Part shown: one piece after another, positions 7,631 to 15,617 of the stretch
How the letters are laid out: every line of letters starts with the position of its first letter
Numbering within the stretch: position 1 is the stretch's first letter
Assembly (NCBI GenBank): GCA_000173575.1
Contig: ABYL01000057.1
Location: 1 to 42,571 of the forward strand
DNA length: 42,571 nucleotides
Direction of reading: 5' to 3'
From: Burkholderia sp. H160
Lineage (GTDB): Bacteria > Pseudomonadota > Gammaproteobacteria > Burkholderiales > Burkholderiaceae
The notes under the pieces: generated by a model
Seen by the model: only the letters and a program-made list of their open reading frames with translations
Databases searched by the model: none
Told to the model about the DNA's origin: nothing
Position numbers and translations under genes: made by a program

Positions 7631-8755
7631 TCAAGGGCTGCCGGTCTGCACCAGCTTTGGCTCGGCCATGCGCGTAACGACATGATGTCCCGCATCGTCC
7701 GTGAGGGGATAGTCCTTGTACGCTGAGAACGCATAGTTCAGGAGGCTGCCTGCACCTGTTATACGGTCGTTAGCCGTGGGTGCGCCCAGGATGACAGCGA
7801 ACACGCGGCGCATCATCGGAGGGGCGGTCTGCTTCCGTTTTGCGGTGGCGACAATGCAATATCCTGCCGCCTGCGTATGACCAGTCTTCATGCCGTCGAC
7901 GGAAGGGTCCTTCCCGAGCAGCCAGTTCTTGTTCCGTTTTTCGAACTTCCCATAGACGAAGTGCTGCTCGGATGAAAAGGTGTAGTACTGCGGGAAATCC
8001 TTGGTCAGGCGCATAGCCAGCGTGGAAAGGTCGCGGGCGGTCGAGTAGTTTCCGGGCGTTGTGATGCCTGAAGGCGTTGAAAAGTGGGTGTGGGCCATCC
8101 CGAGCTTTCTGGCGATGTCGTTCATCAGCTGCTCGAATCCGGCAGGCGTGCCGCCAACGCGCCTGGCCAGCACCAGGGCGGCATCGTTTGCCGATGCGGC
8201 AATGAGACCCTGAACAAGGTCTCTGACAGGTACCTGCTGCCCCGGCACCAGATACATTCTTGCCTCGTCGCCGCCGACCTCACCAATGTCTGCCGTGTTA
8301 ACAGCCACTTTCTCGTCCCAACGCACCGATCCGTGCTTCAGGGCATCGAGTGCGATATATGCCGTCATGAGTTTGGTGAGCGATGCGGGCTGCCGCTTAG
8401 CGTCCGCGTTGTGTTCGAGCAGTATCTGGCCCGATTCGCCATCAACTAACATCCATGACGCTGCATGAATGTCATACGGTGGTTGTGCTGCAGCACTTGC
8501 GCCTGGTGCGCTGAGGCACGATGCACTGCCTATCGCGGTAAGCGAGAGCAGAAAAAGAGAGTTTGATAGCCGTGACGTCAAGGTTTGAAGCGTTGTGAAT
8601 AGGTTGTGGTAAGACCGCACGCTGTGGACGCATCCTGTCGTGGGTGCTGCAGGGAATACGAACAGCCTGTATAGATGGGTCGAAGGCGGGCATGATAAGC
8701 GGAAATGGCCGGCCGCATGATGCCGCTCTCGCATGGATCCATGTCGAACTAGCAC
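7631..8755 (-). CDS. D-alanyl-D-alanine carboxypeptidase/endopeptidase (peptidase S11), short form
   Basis: A penicillin-binding protein of family S11 that trims D-Ala from peptidoglycan in the periplasm. Numbered from the longest frame, the active-site motifs are SLTK (Ser125-Lys128), SAN (188-190) and KTG (290-292). A hydrophobic export signal with small residues lies at about 60-90 (SNSLFLLSLTAIG, then GASAAA). The true start is therefore probably nearer, for example the GTG at about 8620, though no strong ribosome site decides it. The chain stops soon after the catalytic domain (SAYKDYPLT then about 24 residues). It lacks the C-terminal beta-domain and amphipathic anchor of PBP5/DacC types, so it is PBP7-like or truncated. 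It is convergent with aspA. Confidence 0.9.
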   Translation of the reverse strand: MLVRHGSMRERHHAAGHFRLSCPPSTHLYRLFVFPAAPTTGCVHSVRSYHNLFTTLQTLTSRLSNSLFLLSLTAIGSASCLSAPGASAAAQPPYDIHAASWMLVDGESGQILLEHNADAKRQPASLTKLMTAYIALDALKHGSVRWDEKVAVNTADIGEVGGDEARMYLVPGQQVPVRDLVQGLIAASANDAALVLARRVGGTPAGFEQLMNDIARKLGMAHTHFSTPSGITTPGNYSTARDLSTLAMRLTKDFPQYYTFSSEQHFVYGKFEKRNKNWLLGKDPSVDGMKTGHTQAAGYCIVATAKRKQTAPPMMRRVFAVILGAPTANDRITGAGSLLNYAFSAYKDYPLTDDAGHHVVTRMAEPKLVQTGSP

Positions 8756-9200
8756 GATGCCAGCTACACAGACGAGATTTGCCAGTCTACGCGCCCGCCG
8801 CGCCGCTCGGTCTGTTTCAAGATGCGGAGGCGCCGAACGTCTGAAGCATTCCGGGAGCAGCCATCAAAGCTGTTGCAGCTTGACCGGCCGATGTGGGTCG
8901 AGAGTACGCATTCCCTCGCATCGGGTGCGACATTCGCCACCGCCGACATGCGAATGACGGAAATGCGACGTGGAGCTGCCTTGCAAACGCCGACAGCCGA
9001 ACGTTGGGTATGGCCGAAATTTACGTATAGGTCATCGGGCAGCATGCGGTTGCGGACCGGCCGCCCGGGTGAAGGCTTCGTAAGATCGATGAAAGGCAAT
9101 ATTTGGCCGGCCGGGTATGAGCCCCGGGCGAATCCCACCGGAGCGGGCGTCGAGGTCGGATATCACAATCGAACTCCCATCATCCCTGTGGGAGACTGAG
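8756..9200. other. Non-coding region upstream of the integrase
   Basis: About 445 bp without a credible gene, between the divergent D,D-peptidase and integrase genes. It holds one copy of a 45-bp repeat (8998-9042) and looks like decayed dispersed repeat DNA. Confidence 0.5.
8998..9042 (+). repeat. 45-bp direct repeat, copy 1
   Basis: This copy aligns without gaps to 11903-11947 at 35 of 45 positions. The matches include exact blocks CGAACGT, ATGGCCGAAATTT and CATCGGGCAG in the same order and spacing. Both copies have the same orientation and bracket the integrase, the RidA pseudogene and the epimerase. Confidence 0.6.
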
Positions 9201-9815
9201 ATGAATACCGAACAATCCCGTGAGGCATGGAACAAGGGCAAGCTGGTCGGGCAGAAGCCGCCGCTGAGGCCGAAAGACGTCTGGGCCATCCGGATCTACC
9301 TTCAGAACGCCCATGCTGTCCGCGATCTTGCCCTGTTCAACCTTGCAATCGACAGCAAACTGCGTGGTTGTGATCTTGTCAGTCTGCGAGTCCACGATGT
9401 CACGCACGGCAATCAGATCCTGTCGCGGGCGCAAGTCATCCAGCGAAAGACGCAGCGCCCTGTCCAGTTTGAACTGAACGAGTCGACCCGGAAGGCGATC
9501 GGCGCGTGGCTTGGAAAGGCTGCCCTGAGCTCGGAACAGTACCTCTTCCCAAGTCGGCTATCGACGTCCCCGCATCTTTCAACCCGGCAATACGCCCGGA
9601 TGATACGTCGATGGGCAGATGCAGCGGGGCTTGATCCGACAGCGTACGGCACGCATTCGATGCGCCGTACGAAGGCGACGCTGATTTACAAACGCACCAA
9701 GAACCTCAGGGCAGTGCAGTTGCTGCTCGGCCATAGCAAGATCGAAAGCACAATCAGATACCTGGGTATCGAAGTCGACGACGCACTTGAGATTTCGGAG
9801 CAGACTGAAATCTAG
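9201..9815 (+). CDS. Minimal tyrosine recombinase/integrase (catalytic domain only)
   Basis: A 204-residue phage-integrase-family protein consisting essentially of the catalytic domain. The catalytic set is visible: Arg55 (KLRG), Lys83 (QRKT), His152 and Arg155 (HSMR), His178 (LLGHSK) and the nucleophile Tyr187 (IRYLG). The SAM-like core-binding domain that normally precedes it is absent; only about 25 residues come first. ATG 9201 is chosen because GGGAG (9190-9194) lies six bases before it; upstream in-frame codons have no such site. All catalytic residues are intact, so activity is plausible. It stands alone between direct repeats in a gene-poor, lower-GC stretch, suggesting a small mobile or recombination-derived segment. 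No partner gene or clear att site was identified. Confidence 0.9.
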   Translation: MNTEQSREAWNKGKLVGQKPPLRPKDVWAIRIYLQNAHAVRDLALFNLAIDSKLRGCDLVSLRVHDVTHGNQILSRAQVIQRKTQRPVQFELNESTRKAIGAWLGKAALSSEQYLFPSRLSTSPHLSTRQYARMIRRWADAAGLDPTAYGTHSMRRTKATLIYKRTKNLRAVQLLLGHSKIESTIRYLGIEVDDALEISEQTEI

Positions 9816-9979
9816 CGCAGTTGGTTCTGGCCGCACTAAACGATGCTACATCGGGAATCGTGCGGCCGCGCTCCAGCACGGTTCTCTTGGGACAAAACCA
9901 GCCGGCCTGTGCCGGCGTCGCTGCCGCAGGACAACATCCTCGACACCGCTTCAGTCCGGAAAGCTGCCGGAAAGCCTGT

Positions 9980-10385
9980 GCGTTCGACTCGGCCCCGGCG
10001 GTCGTTGGTCCTTCACGGTGTCAGCGGCTGGTATGGGCTCCTCAGCTGACGACGGTCGGCCGGTCCGGGCGAACGACAGCTTTGACTGTCATCGCGCGGC
10101 AACGCACGACCCTGTCTGGAGAATATTCGCAGCGTGCTTGCGTCGTTGGGTGGACAGATGGCGGATGTGATTTCGCTGGTTCACTATGCAACGGATATCG
10201 AGGCCTTCATGACCACCGGCGACATTCGCCAGGAATTCTTTGCTGCGCCGTATCCTGTCACGACGACCGTTCAGGTCCAACGTCTATATCGGCCTGAACT
10301 TCTGATCGAGATCGCGGCGATCGCTGAAATTCCGCGCTCGCGGTTTCGCCACCCCGGGCCCGGCGACCAGGCACTATGTGAGTGA
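9980..10385 (+). pseudogene. Frameshifted RidA-family (YjgF/L-PSP) pseudogene
   Basis: Pieces of one RidA-like protein appear in order but in different frames. An N-terminal piece FDSAPAVVGP begins near 9983. After a shift, FTVSAAGMGSSADD continues it. After further shifts, LENIRSVLASLGG, YATDIEAF, REFF-like QEFFAAPYPVTTTVQV and LLIEIAAIAEIP follow to a stop at 10385. The order and the total span of about 400 bp match the usual RidA length of about 130 residues. At least two shifts are needed, so the gene is dead. RidA proteins deaminate reactive enamines/imines made by PLP enzymes. The assignment rests on motif recall without alignment. Confidence 0.65.
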
Positions 10386-10811
10386 TCCCGTTGAGCAAGC
10401 GGGCCTGGCAGCGCACCTTCTCACGCATTCGACATTCGACAGCCGCGCAAACGCACCACACCCACTAGAGTGACCACCTGTTTCGGGGTCGTCTGATTCA
10501 GCCTTGAATCGTGGGTCCCTTGCCTATGTCCCAGTTTTTGTCGACTTCTTCGGGTTGTTTTTTCGCATCCGTATAAGTGCCGAAAATGCCATTCCGAGGC
10601 AAAGCGCCGTCATCGGGGGGCGTGGTTGCACGAGTGACGGTGGTCGCTCGTTCTACAATGTAACAGGTGGGAAAACGAAAACAATTTTGCGGCAACAGCG
10701 ACTACTGCCGAATCGAGGACACGGAGCGCAACGATCCTATGGTGGAATGAGGCCGTGCGACACGCGCGGAAAAGCGCTAAAACAAGTAGGAAAACAGGAA
10801 AAGAGGAGCAC
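10386..10811. other. Non-coding gap upstream of the epimerase
   Basis: About 425 bp with no recognisable gene. Purine-rich sequence precedes the epimerase start, ending in the ribosome site AAGAGGAG (10801-10808). A promoter for the epimerase is expected here, but no clear -35/-10 pair was recognised. Confidence 0.35.
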
Positions 10812-11714
10812 ATGATGAAGCGAGTGATTGTGACCGGCGGCAGCGGCCTGGCAGGAAAATGGGTCGTCCAGAACCTGGTCGAGCACGGCTACGAGGTAAT
10901 GAATCTTGATCGCGTGCCCATGGCAGCGCGCACGGCGCGCACGTTGATTACGGACATCACCGATGCTGGCCAGGTATTCAATGCACTGGCATCGAGCACG
11001 GCGCAGGGAGAATTCGCCGACGACCTCGAACCAAAGCCGATCGACGCGATTGTTCATTTTGCGGCGATCCCTCGCATCATGATAACGCCCGACAACGAGG
11101 TCTACCGGATCAACGTGATGGGCACGTACAACATCCTCGACGCAGCGTCGAAGCTTGGCATCCGCAAAGTGATCGTGGCATCGAGCGAAACCACATACGG
11201 TATTGTGTTCGCGCACCGGGATCGCAGTCCAGAGTACTTCCCGCTCGACGAGGAATACCCGGTGAACCCGATGGACAGCTACGCGACGTCGAAGGTTATC
11301 AACGAAGTGACGGCGAAGGCGTTTCACGCGCGCACCGGCTCTGACATTTACTGCTTTCGTATTGGCAACGTGCTCGAACCCAACGACTATGCGAAGTTTC
11401 CGGCGTGGCTCAAGGATCCAGCACTGCGCAAGAGGATTGCGTGGAGCTATATCGACGGCCGCGACCTTGCGAGCGCCTGCCGGCTCGCCATAGAAAAGGA
11501 CGGCCTCGGCTTTCAAGTTATGAATGTCGCGGCCGACGACGTGTCGTCCGACGTACCCACCACGGAACTGCTCCGACGCTACTACCCCGGCGTGCCGCTC
11601 AGGAAGCAACTCGGCGAGTTCGAGACCCTGCTCAGCAACGAGAAGCTCAAGCACCTCCTTGGGTGGAAACAGCAGCACTACTGGCGCGAGGAAGCGAAAA
11701 GGATCGTCGAGTAG
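10812..11714 (+). CDS. NAD-dependent epimerase/dehydratase family protein
   Basis: A roughly 300-residue extended SDR. It has the N-terminal dinucleotide motif TGGSGLAG just after the start, Asp at the end of strand 2 (NLDR), HFAAIPR, the Ser/Thr active-site region SSETTYG and the catalytic YATSK. Such proteins epimerise, dehydrate or oxidise nucleotide sugars or related compounds; the substrate cannot be assigned. ATG codons at 10812 and 10815 are adjacent; AAGAGGAG is at better distance from the second. Surrounding DNA is gene-poor, and the gene stands alone between repeat copies with the integrase and a pseudogene. It may be cargo of a former mobile segment, which is inference. Confidence 0.9.
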   Translation: MMKRVIVTGGSGLAGKWVVQNLVEHGYEVMNLDRVPMAARTARTLITDITDAGQVFNALASSTAQGEFADDLEPKPIDAIVHFAAIPRIMITPDNEVYRINVMGTYNILDAASKLGIRKVIVASSETTYGIVFAHRDRSPEYFPLDEEYPVNPMDSYATSKVINEVTAKAFHARTGSDIYCFRIGNVLEPNDYAKFPAWLKDPALRKRIAWSYIDGRDLASACRLAIEKDGLGFQVMNVAADDVSSDVPTTELLRRYYPGVPLRKQLGEFETLLSNEKLKHLLGWKQQHYWREEAKRIVE

Positions 11715-12119
11715 GCATGGCGGGTCGGCACCAGATCGGCCAGTCACGCCGTGCGAGTCTTCACTGATTGCTTTGCAACGACGGAGACCGGCGCAACGGC
11801 GTTGTTCCCAGAATCGGGGGCGGGGTCTTGGCGGTCGCTTGTCGCCGCTTTTCGGCGTACGACCGGTGTGCTGCCGTAAGCAGTTATGGCAGCGTCGACA
11901 CACGAACGTCAGCAATGGCCGAAATTTGCGCGTTGAGCATCGGGCAGATTTCGGGCTGGAACGGCCGTAACGAACATGTACCGATGCACGGGGCTAGAGG
12001 CGCCTGTACTAGCCGGGTCGCATGAGGCGATGCGACAGAGGCGGGCAGACCATTGCGGCGGCCCCGGGTAGGAGTCAGGCGCCGACAGTGCGTCCTTCCC
12101 CGCGATAAGCGGCGTTATC
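11715..12119. other. Non-coding region with repeat copy 2
   Basis: About 400 bp with no recognisable gene. It includes the second copy of the 45-bp repeat at 11903-11947 and otherwise looks like decayed intergenic DNA. Confidence 0.4.
11903..11947 (+). repeat. 45-bp direct repeat, copy 2
   Basis: This copy matches 8998-9042 at 35 of 45 ungapped positions, same orientation, about 2.9 kb apart. It could be one edge of an inserted unit or a member of a dispersed non-coding repeat family. Confidence 0.6.
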
Positions 12120-12494
12120 GTGTTAGCGTCCTTCAGCGATGGCTGTTCTTCCCTTATTCAACCAAGCGGCGCTAGCGGTGTGCTTCGAAAACGTGAGCCA
12201 ATCGTTTTTCCGAGATATTTTACAAAAGCCAAACGCCCGAGATGCGTGACGCAGTTACGAAGTGAAATTGAGCGCATCCTGGAACGGGAGCCTGATGTGC
12301 GCTTGGTGAGACTCGTGCAGATGGTTGGCATCGATACGAGCTTCTTCTACCGGAATTTCGCAGATGTGGCACTGCATCTGAGGGAGCGACGAGAGAGGGA
12401 AGCTCCCTTGAAGTGTTGGAGGGCTAACCTTCAGCTGGCGCGACGGCTTCTGGCGGCAAAACGTGAACTACTTGCACTGTCAACTTATGCTTGA
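12120..12494 (+). CDS. Small hypothetical protein, possible TniQ/TnsD C-terminal remnant
   Basis: A possible 124-residue protein from a GTG start with no clear ribosome site. The part around LRSEIERILEREPDVRLVRLVQMVGI and FFYRNFADVALHLRERRE resembles the helix-turn-helix repeats in the C-terminal region of TniQ/TnsD-type transposition proteins, which target Tn7-like elements. No zinc-binding Cys/His set or N-terminal TniQ domain is present, so if related it is a fragment. Composition is AT-richer than the egtB gene, whose end lies only 4 bp away on the opposite strand. Whether it is expressed is uncertain; a chance reading frame cannot be excluded. Confidence 0.35.
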   Translation: MLASFSDGCSSLIQPSGASGVLRKREPIVFPRYFTKAKRPRCVTQLRSEIERILEREPDVRLVRLVQMVGIDTSFFYRNFADVALHLRERREREAPLKCWRANLQLARRLLAAKRELLALSTYA

Positions 12495-12498
12495 TTCC

Positions 12499-13791
12499 TC
12501 ACCCCCGCACACACCGAAACCCCGCATACACATACTGATAATGCGGCTGAAACCAGTTGCGAAATTCCGGCCGCAGCATGCACCGCGCGGTACGCGCCGA
12601 GCCGCCCTTCAACACGTAGTGCTGGCCATCGAAGAAGTTGGCCGAATAGCCGGGATAGAACGGAAACGCTTCGAAACCCGGCAGCGCTTCGAATATCGTC
12701 GAGGTCCATTCCCAGCCGTTGCCAAACTGCCCTTGCGCGCCGAACGTGCTGACGTTGTCCGGATGCTCATCGACCGGCCGCGGATCCCAGTTCCGGAAAT
12801 CGAAGTTGCCCGACGCCGCCTGCGGCGCACCGTGTGCAGCGCGTTGCCATTGCGCCTCCGTCGGCAAGACTTTGCCGGCCCAGCGCGCGTAGGCGCTCGC
12901 TTCGGCGTGGCTCACGTAGACGGGCCAGTCGAGCGGCAGGGGTACGTCGTCGAACATCGTGCGTAGCGTCCACGCGACGCGGCCATCTTCCGCCGTGCGT
13001 TGCGACCAGCCGGCGGGATGCTCGATGTGCTCCACCTGCTGCCACGCCCAGTCCTTCGGTGACCACCACTTCGGCTCGCGATAACCGCCGTCTTCGAGGA
13101 ACTCGAGGAACGCACCGCTCGTGACCATGTATCGATCGATCTCGAACGCGGGTACGTCCACGCCCATTTCGCCGAACTCGTTGTCCCAGCCGAATCGGCC
13201 AGCCTCGCGCGACATGCCGAGCACGGTCCTGCCGGCAGGCACGCTGACCATCGACGACAACGAGTCGCGCCGCTCCGCGCGCGTCACCACCGGCTCGCGC
13301 AGCGCGGTGTTCTTCTGCGCGAGCGGCAACTGATGCAGCATGTACGCGAGTGTTTCCGCATGCATCAAGCGATGCTCGATCGCGACGTTCAGCAACTGCG
13401 TGGCCGCCTCGTCGCGCGCGGGGTTGCCAGCCTCGTCGAGCGCGGCGTCGATCTGCCGGCGTGCGCGAGTTGCATACTCGCGCACCGTGTCGAGCGATGG
13501 CCAATCGCCAGGTTGATCGGTAGGAAAGCCGCCGCCTACCGGATCGATGCCGAATGCGAACAGCTGATCTAGCTCCGGCGCGAAAGCCGGCAGATCGAAC
13601 AGACGCTGGTCGAGCAGATTGCGATCGAAGGCTTCGAGATGGCCGATGTAGAACACGACGCGGTGACGTTCGCGGATCGGCCGTTCATACAGATAGTCGG
13701 GTCTGACGATCGCAAACAGGGCGTCGGTGACTTGACGCGCGTCGATCAGACGCTGTACGAGCGGGTGATGTGGGGCAGGGTCACGATTCAT
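12499..13791 (-). CDS. egtB: EgtB-type nonheme iron enzyme (ergothioneine pathway)
   Basis: A 430-residue protein with an N-terminal DinB-like iron-binding domain (about 10-165) and a C-terminal formylglycine-generating-enzyme-like (FGE-sulfatase/SUMF1) domain (about 185-430). The iron ligands of EgtB are visible: His51 and the HX3HXE motif His140-His144-Glu146. The C-terminus carries GGSARTARCMLRPEFRNWFQP and ends FRCVRG, typical of the fold. EgtB joins a thiol substrate (gamma-Glu-Cys or Cys) to hercynine using O2. The Met start at 13791 is chosen over longer in-frame options because the domain begins there. No egtD methyltransferase is adjacent, and the gene ends at the boundary with lower-GC DNA. 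The exact thiol donor cannot be assigned. Confidence 0.87.
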   Translation of the reverse strand: MNRDPAPHHPLVQRLIDARQVTDALFAIVRPDYLYERPIRERHRVVFYIGHLEAFDRNLLDQRLFDLPAFAPELDQLFAFGIDPVGGGFPTDQPGDWPSLDTVREYATRARRQIDAALDEAGNPARDEAATQLLNVAIEHRLMHAETLAYMLHQLPLAQKNTALREPVVTRAERRDSLSSMVSVPAGRTVLGMSREAGRFGWDNEFGEMGVDVPAFEIDRYMVTSGAFLEFLEDGGYREPKWWSPKDWAWQQVEHIEHPAGWSQRTAEDGRVAWTLRTMFDDVPLPLDWPVYVSHAEASAYARWAGKVLPTEAQWQRAAHGAPQAASGNFDFRNWDPRPVDEHPDNVSTFGAQGQFGNGWEWTSTIFEALPGFEAFPFYPGYSANFFDGQHYVLKGGSARTARCMLRPEFRNWFQPHYQYVYAGFRCVRG

Positions 13792-13904
13792 TTCGCCGGG
13801 TCTCCATGCAACACGGTTGCCGTGGGGGGACGGTCTGAAAACTCTACCCGCTCGCAGGTGGCGTGCCAAGGCGAAAAGCGGGTCCGTTCGACCCGCCTGG
13901 CCGC

Positions 13905-14708
13905 TCAGACCTGCCGCAACCCTTCGAGATCGACGATGCGAATATGCTTGCCCTGCGTGTCAATCAGGCCACGCTTTTGAAATCTTGACAGGGTACGGCT
14001 GACCGTTTCGAGCGTCATGCCAAGGTAGCTGCCCATGTCCTCGCGCGTCATGCGCAGATTGAATTCCGACCACGAGTAGCCGCGCTGCGCATTGCGCTGC
14101 GACACGTCGAGCAGGAAGGCGGCGACGCGTTCGTCGGCGGACAGCGAGCCGAGCACCATCATCTGCGCGGCCTCGCTGACGATCTGCGCGCCCAGCAGCT
14201 TGTGCATGCGCTCCTGGATCGAACTGATTTCGCGGCACAGCAGCTTCAGCGCGCTATATGGAACGATGCAGACCGTGCTGTCTTCGAGCGCGACGGCGCT
14301 GCACGCATGCACGTCCGCGCTGATGCCGTCGAGCCCGAGCGGCTCGCCGGCAAGCCGTAGACCGGTGACCTGCTCGCGGCCGTCGCGGTGGATCATCACG
14401 GTCTTCATCGAGCCGGAACGCACCGCGTAGATGCTGTCGAAGCGGTCGCCGCTGCGATACAGCGCTTCGCCGCGCGGCACCGAGCGCGCCGAGCAGATCA
14501 GCGTTTCGAGCTTCGGCAGCTCCTCCGCCGACAGCCCCTGCGGCATGCAGATCTGGCGCATCGAGCAACTCGAACAGCGCGCGGCGGTGCGTGCGGTTGC
14601 GCGTAACGCCACGGCCCCGCGGCTGCCGCGCGCGGGAGAGTCGGCGGCGCGCTCGGCGTTGCCAGCCGAGCGGGTCGAGGAACGGGTCACAGCAGTGGGA
14701 TTCAGCAT
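13905..14708 (-). CDS. FNR-type Crp/Fnr-family regulator with an Fe-S cluster motif
   Basis: A 267-residue Crp/Fnr protein. Cys45, Cys48 and Cys54 form C-X2-C-X5-C, and Cys136 in DVHAC is a fourth cysteine; the spacing equals that of E. coli FNR (20, 23, 29, 122). A cyclic-nucleotide-like beta-barrel (about 60-170), dimer helix and winged helix follow, with recognition helix TLETVSRTLSRF whose E..SR reads TTGAT-type half sites. It should sense oxygen through a [4Fe-4S] cluster. ATG 14708 is preferred; a GTG 13 codons upstream is possible. It lies between usp and egtB on the same strand, 197 and 113 bp apart. An FNR-like box precedes usp, consistent with local regulation. Confidence 0.93.
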   Translation of the reverse strand: MLNPTAVTRSSTRSAGNAERAADSPARGSRGAVALRATARTAARCSSCSMRQICMPQGLSAEELPKLETLICSARSVPRGEALYRSGDRFDSIYAVRSGSMKTVMIHRDGREQVTGLRLAGEPLGLDGISADVHACSAVALEDSTVCIVPYSALKLLCREISSIQERMHKLLGAQIVSEAAQMMVLGSLSADERVAAFLLDVSQRNAQRGYSWSEFNLRMTREDMGSYLGMTLETVSRTLSRFQKRGLIDTQGKHIRIVDLEGLRQV

Positions 14709-14905
14709 GTTGTGCGCGCGATTTTTTGGGTAGTGAAATTGTCCCACCCGCTATGACGAGCAGCCGGCGGCAAAATGGCGCGTGCTCGTGCAAAAGTGGG
14801 AAGGTGAGCCGTAGCGGGTTATGTCGACGGCACGCGTCGACGGGTGTGGCGGTTCGGCTCCGGCAGCGCAGCGTATGGCGCGCCGCCTTGCGAGCGATGA
14901 AAGAG

Positions 14906-15373
14906 TCAGGCGGCTTCCTTGTCGGTGCCCGCAGCGGACGGTATGAGCAGAACGGGCAGCGTGGCCTGGCGCACGCAGCGTTCGGCGACGCTGCCGAGAA
15001 TCAGTCGCTGAAAGCCACGCCGGCCGTGCGTGCCCATCACGAGCAGATCGGCGTTGAATTCGGCCGCAGCCTTCAGCACGATCTCGGCGACATCGCCGAG
15101 CGACGAAGCCTCGGAGACCGCCGGGTCACCCTTCACACCCTGCTCGGCCATCGCTTTCGAAAACTCGGCACGCAGCTCCTGGCCTTCCTCGATCAGACGG
15201 TTGCGCAGGATCGACGGGTCGTAGCCGGGCGCCTCGAAGTACATCGGCGTGTTTTCGACGACGTAAAACGGCCGCAACACCGCACCGTTTGATTTGGCGA
15301 GATTGAGTGCCGCTTCGAACGCACGGCGTGAGGTATTGCTGCCGTCGACCGCTACAAGAATGCGTGTGTACAT
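14906..15373 (-). CDS. Universal stress protein (UspA family)
   Basis: A 155-residue single-domain Usp. Asp10 in ILVAVDGS and the G-X2-G-X9-G-S motif (Gly114, Gly117, Gly127-Ser128) mark it as an ATP-binding member, probably a cytoplasmic dimer. It begins directly with the first beta strand, so the ATG at 15373 is secure. A FNR-like box lies about 110 bp upstream and a TATAAA -10 about 62 bp upstream. Together with the neighbouring FNR-type regulator this suggests low-oxygen induction, as known for many beta-proteobacterial Usp genes. Its physiological role beyond stress survival cannot be deduced. Confidence 0.93.
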   Translation of the reverse strand: MYTRILVAVDGSNTSRRAFEAALNLAKSNGAVLRPFYVVENTPMYFEAPGYDPSILRNRLIEEGQELRAEFSKAMAEQGVKGDPAVSEASSLGDVAEIVLKAAAEFNADLLVMGTHGRRGFQRLILGSVAERCVRQATLPVLLIPSAAGTDKEAA

Positions 15374-15434
15374 ATCGGCTCCACGTCAGAAAGGCGTCCG
15401 CCGCATTGCTGGCCGCGGCAGGGTTGATTGACCT

Positions 15435-15496
15435 TTTATACCAATGAAGCTTAGATGGTTGCCGGAAAGGATGCACCCGACCTGGATGTAAATCAA
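15435..15496 (-). promoter_or_regulatory. FNR-like box and -10 element for usp
   Basis: TGGATGTAAATCAA at 15483-15496 matches the FNR consensus TTGAT-N4-ATCAA at 9 of 10 specified positions. On the minus strand, TATAAA (complement of 15435-15440) makes a good -10 element. A start near 15428 would place the box centre at about -61.5, a standard class I FNR position. No good -35 is seen at the right spacing, as expected of an activator-dependent promoter. Confidence 0.55.
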
Positions 15497-15617
15497 ACAT
15501 TTGCCAAATATTCGGGGCTTCGCGCGGCCATAATGGCGGCCGCGGCGGCGCGCGCAGGCGGCCTCGCGTGCATACAGTCCGCATAAGTTTCATGAAGCCG
15601 GAACAAGGTTGGCCTTA

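Noticed and set aside
10737-11915. A 392-residue minus-strand open frame opposite the epimerase
   Set aside because: It is rich in Arg, His and Val without known motifs, while the plus strand encodes a clear extended SDR with a ribosome site.
15421-15435. TTGATTGACCTTTT as a second FNR box before usp
   Set aside because: Only the left half fits TTGAT; the right half does not match ATCAA.
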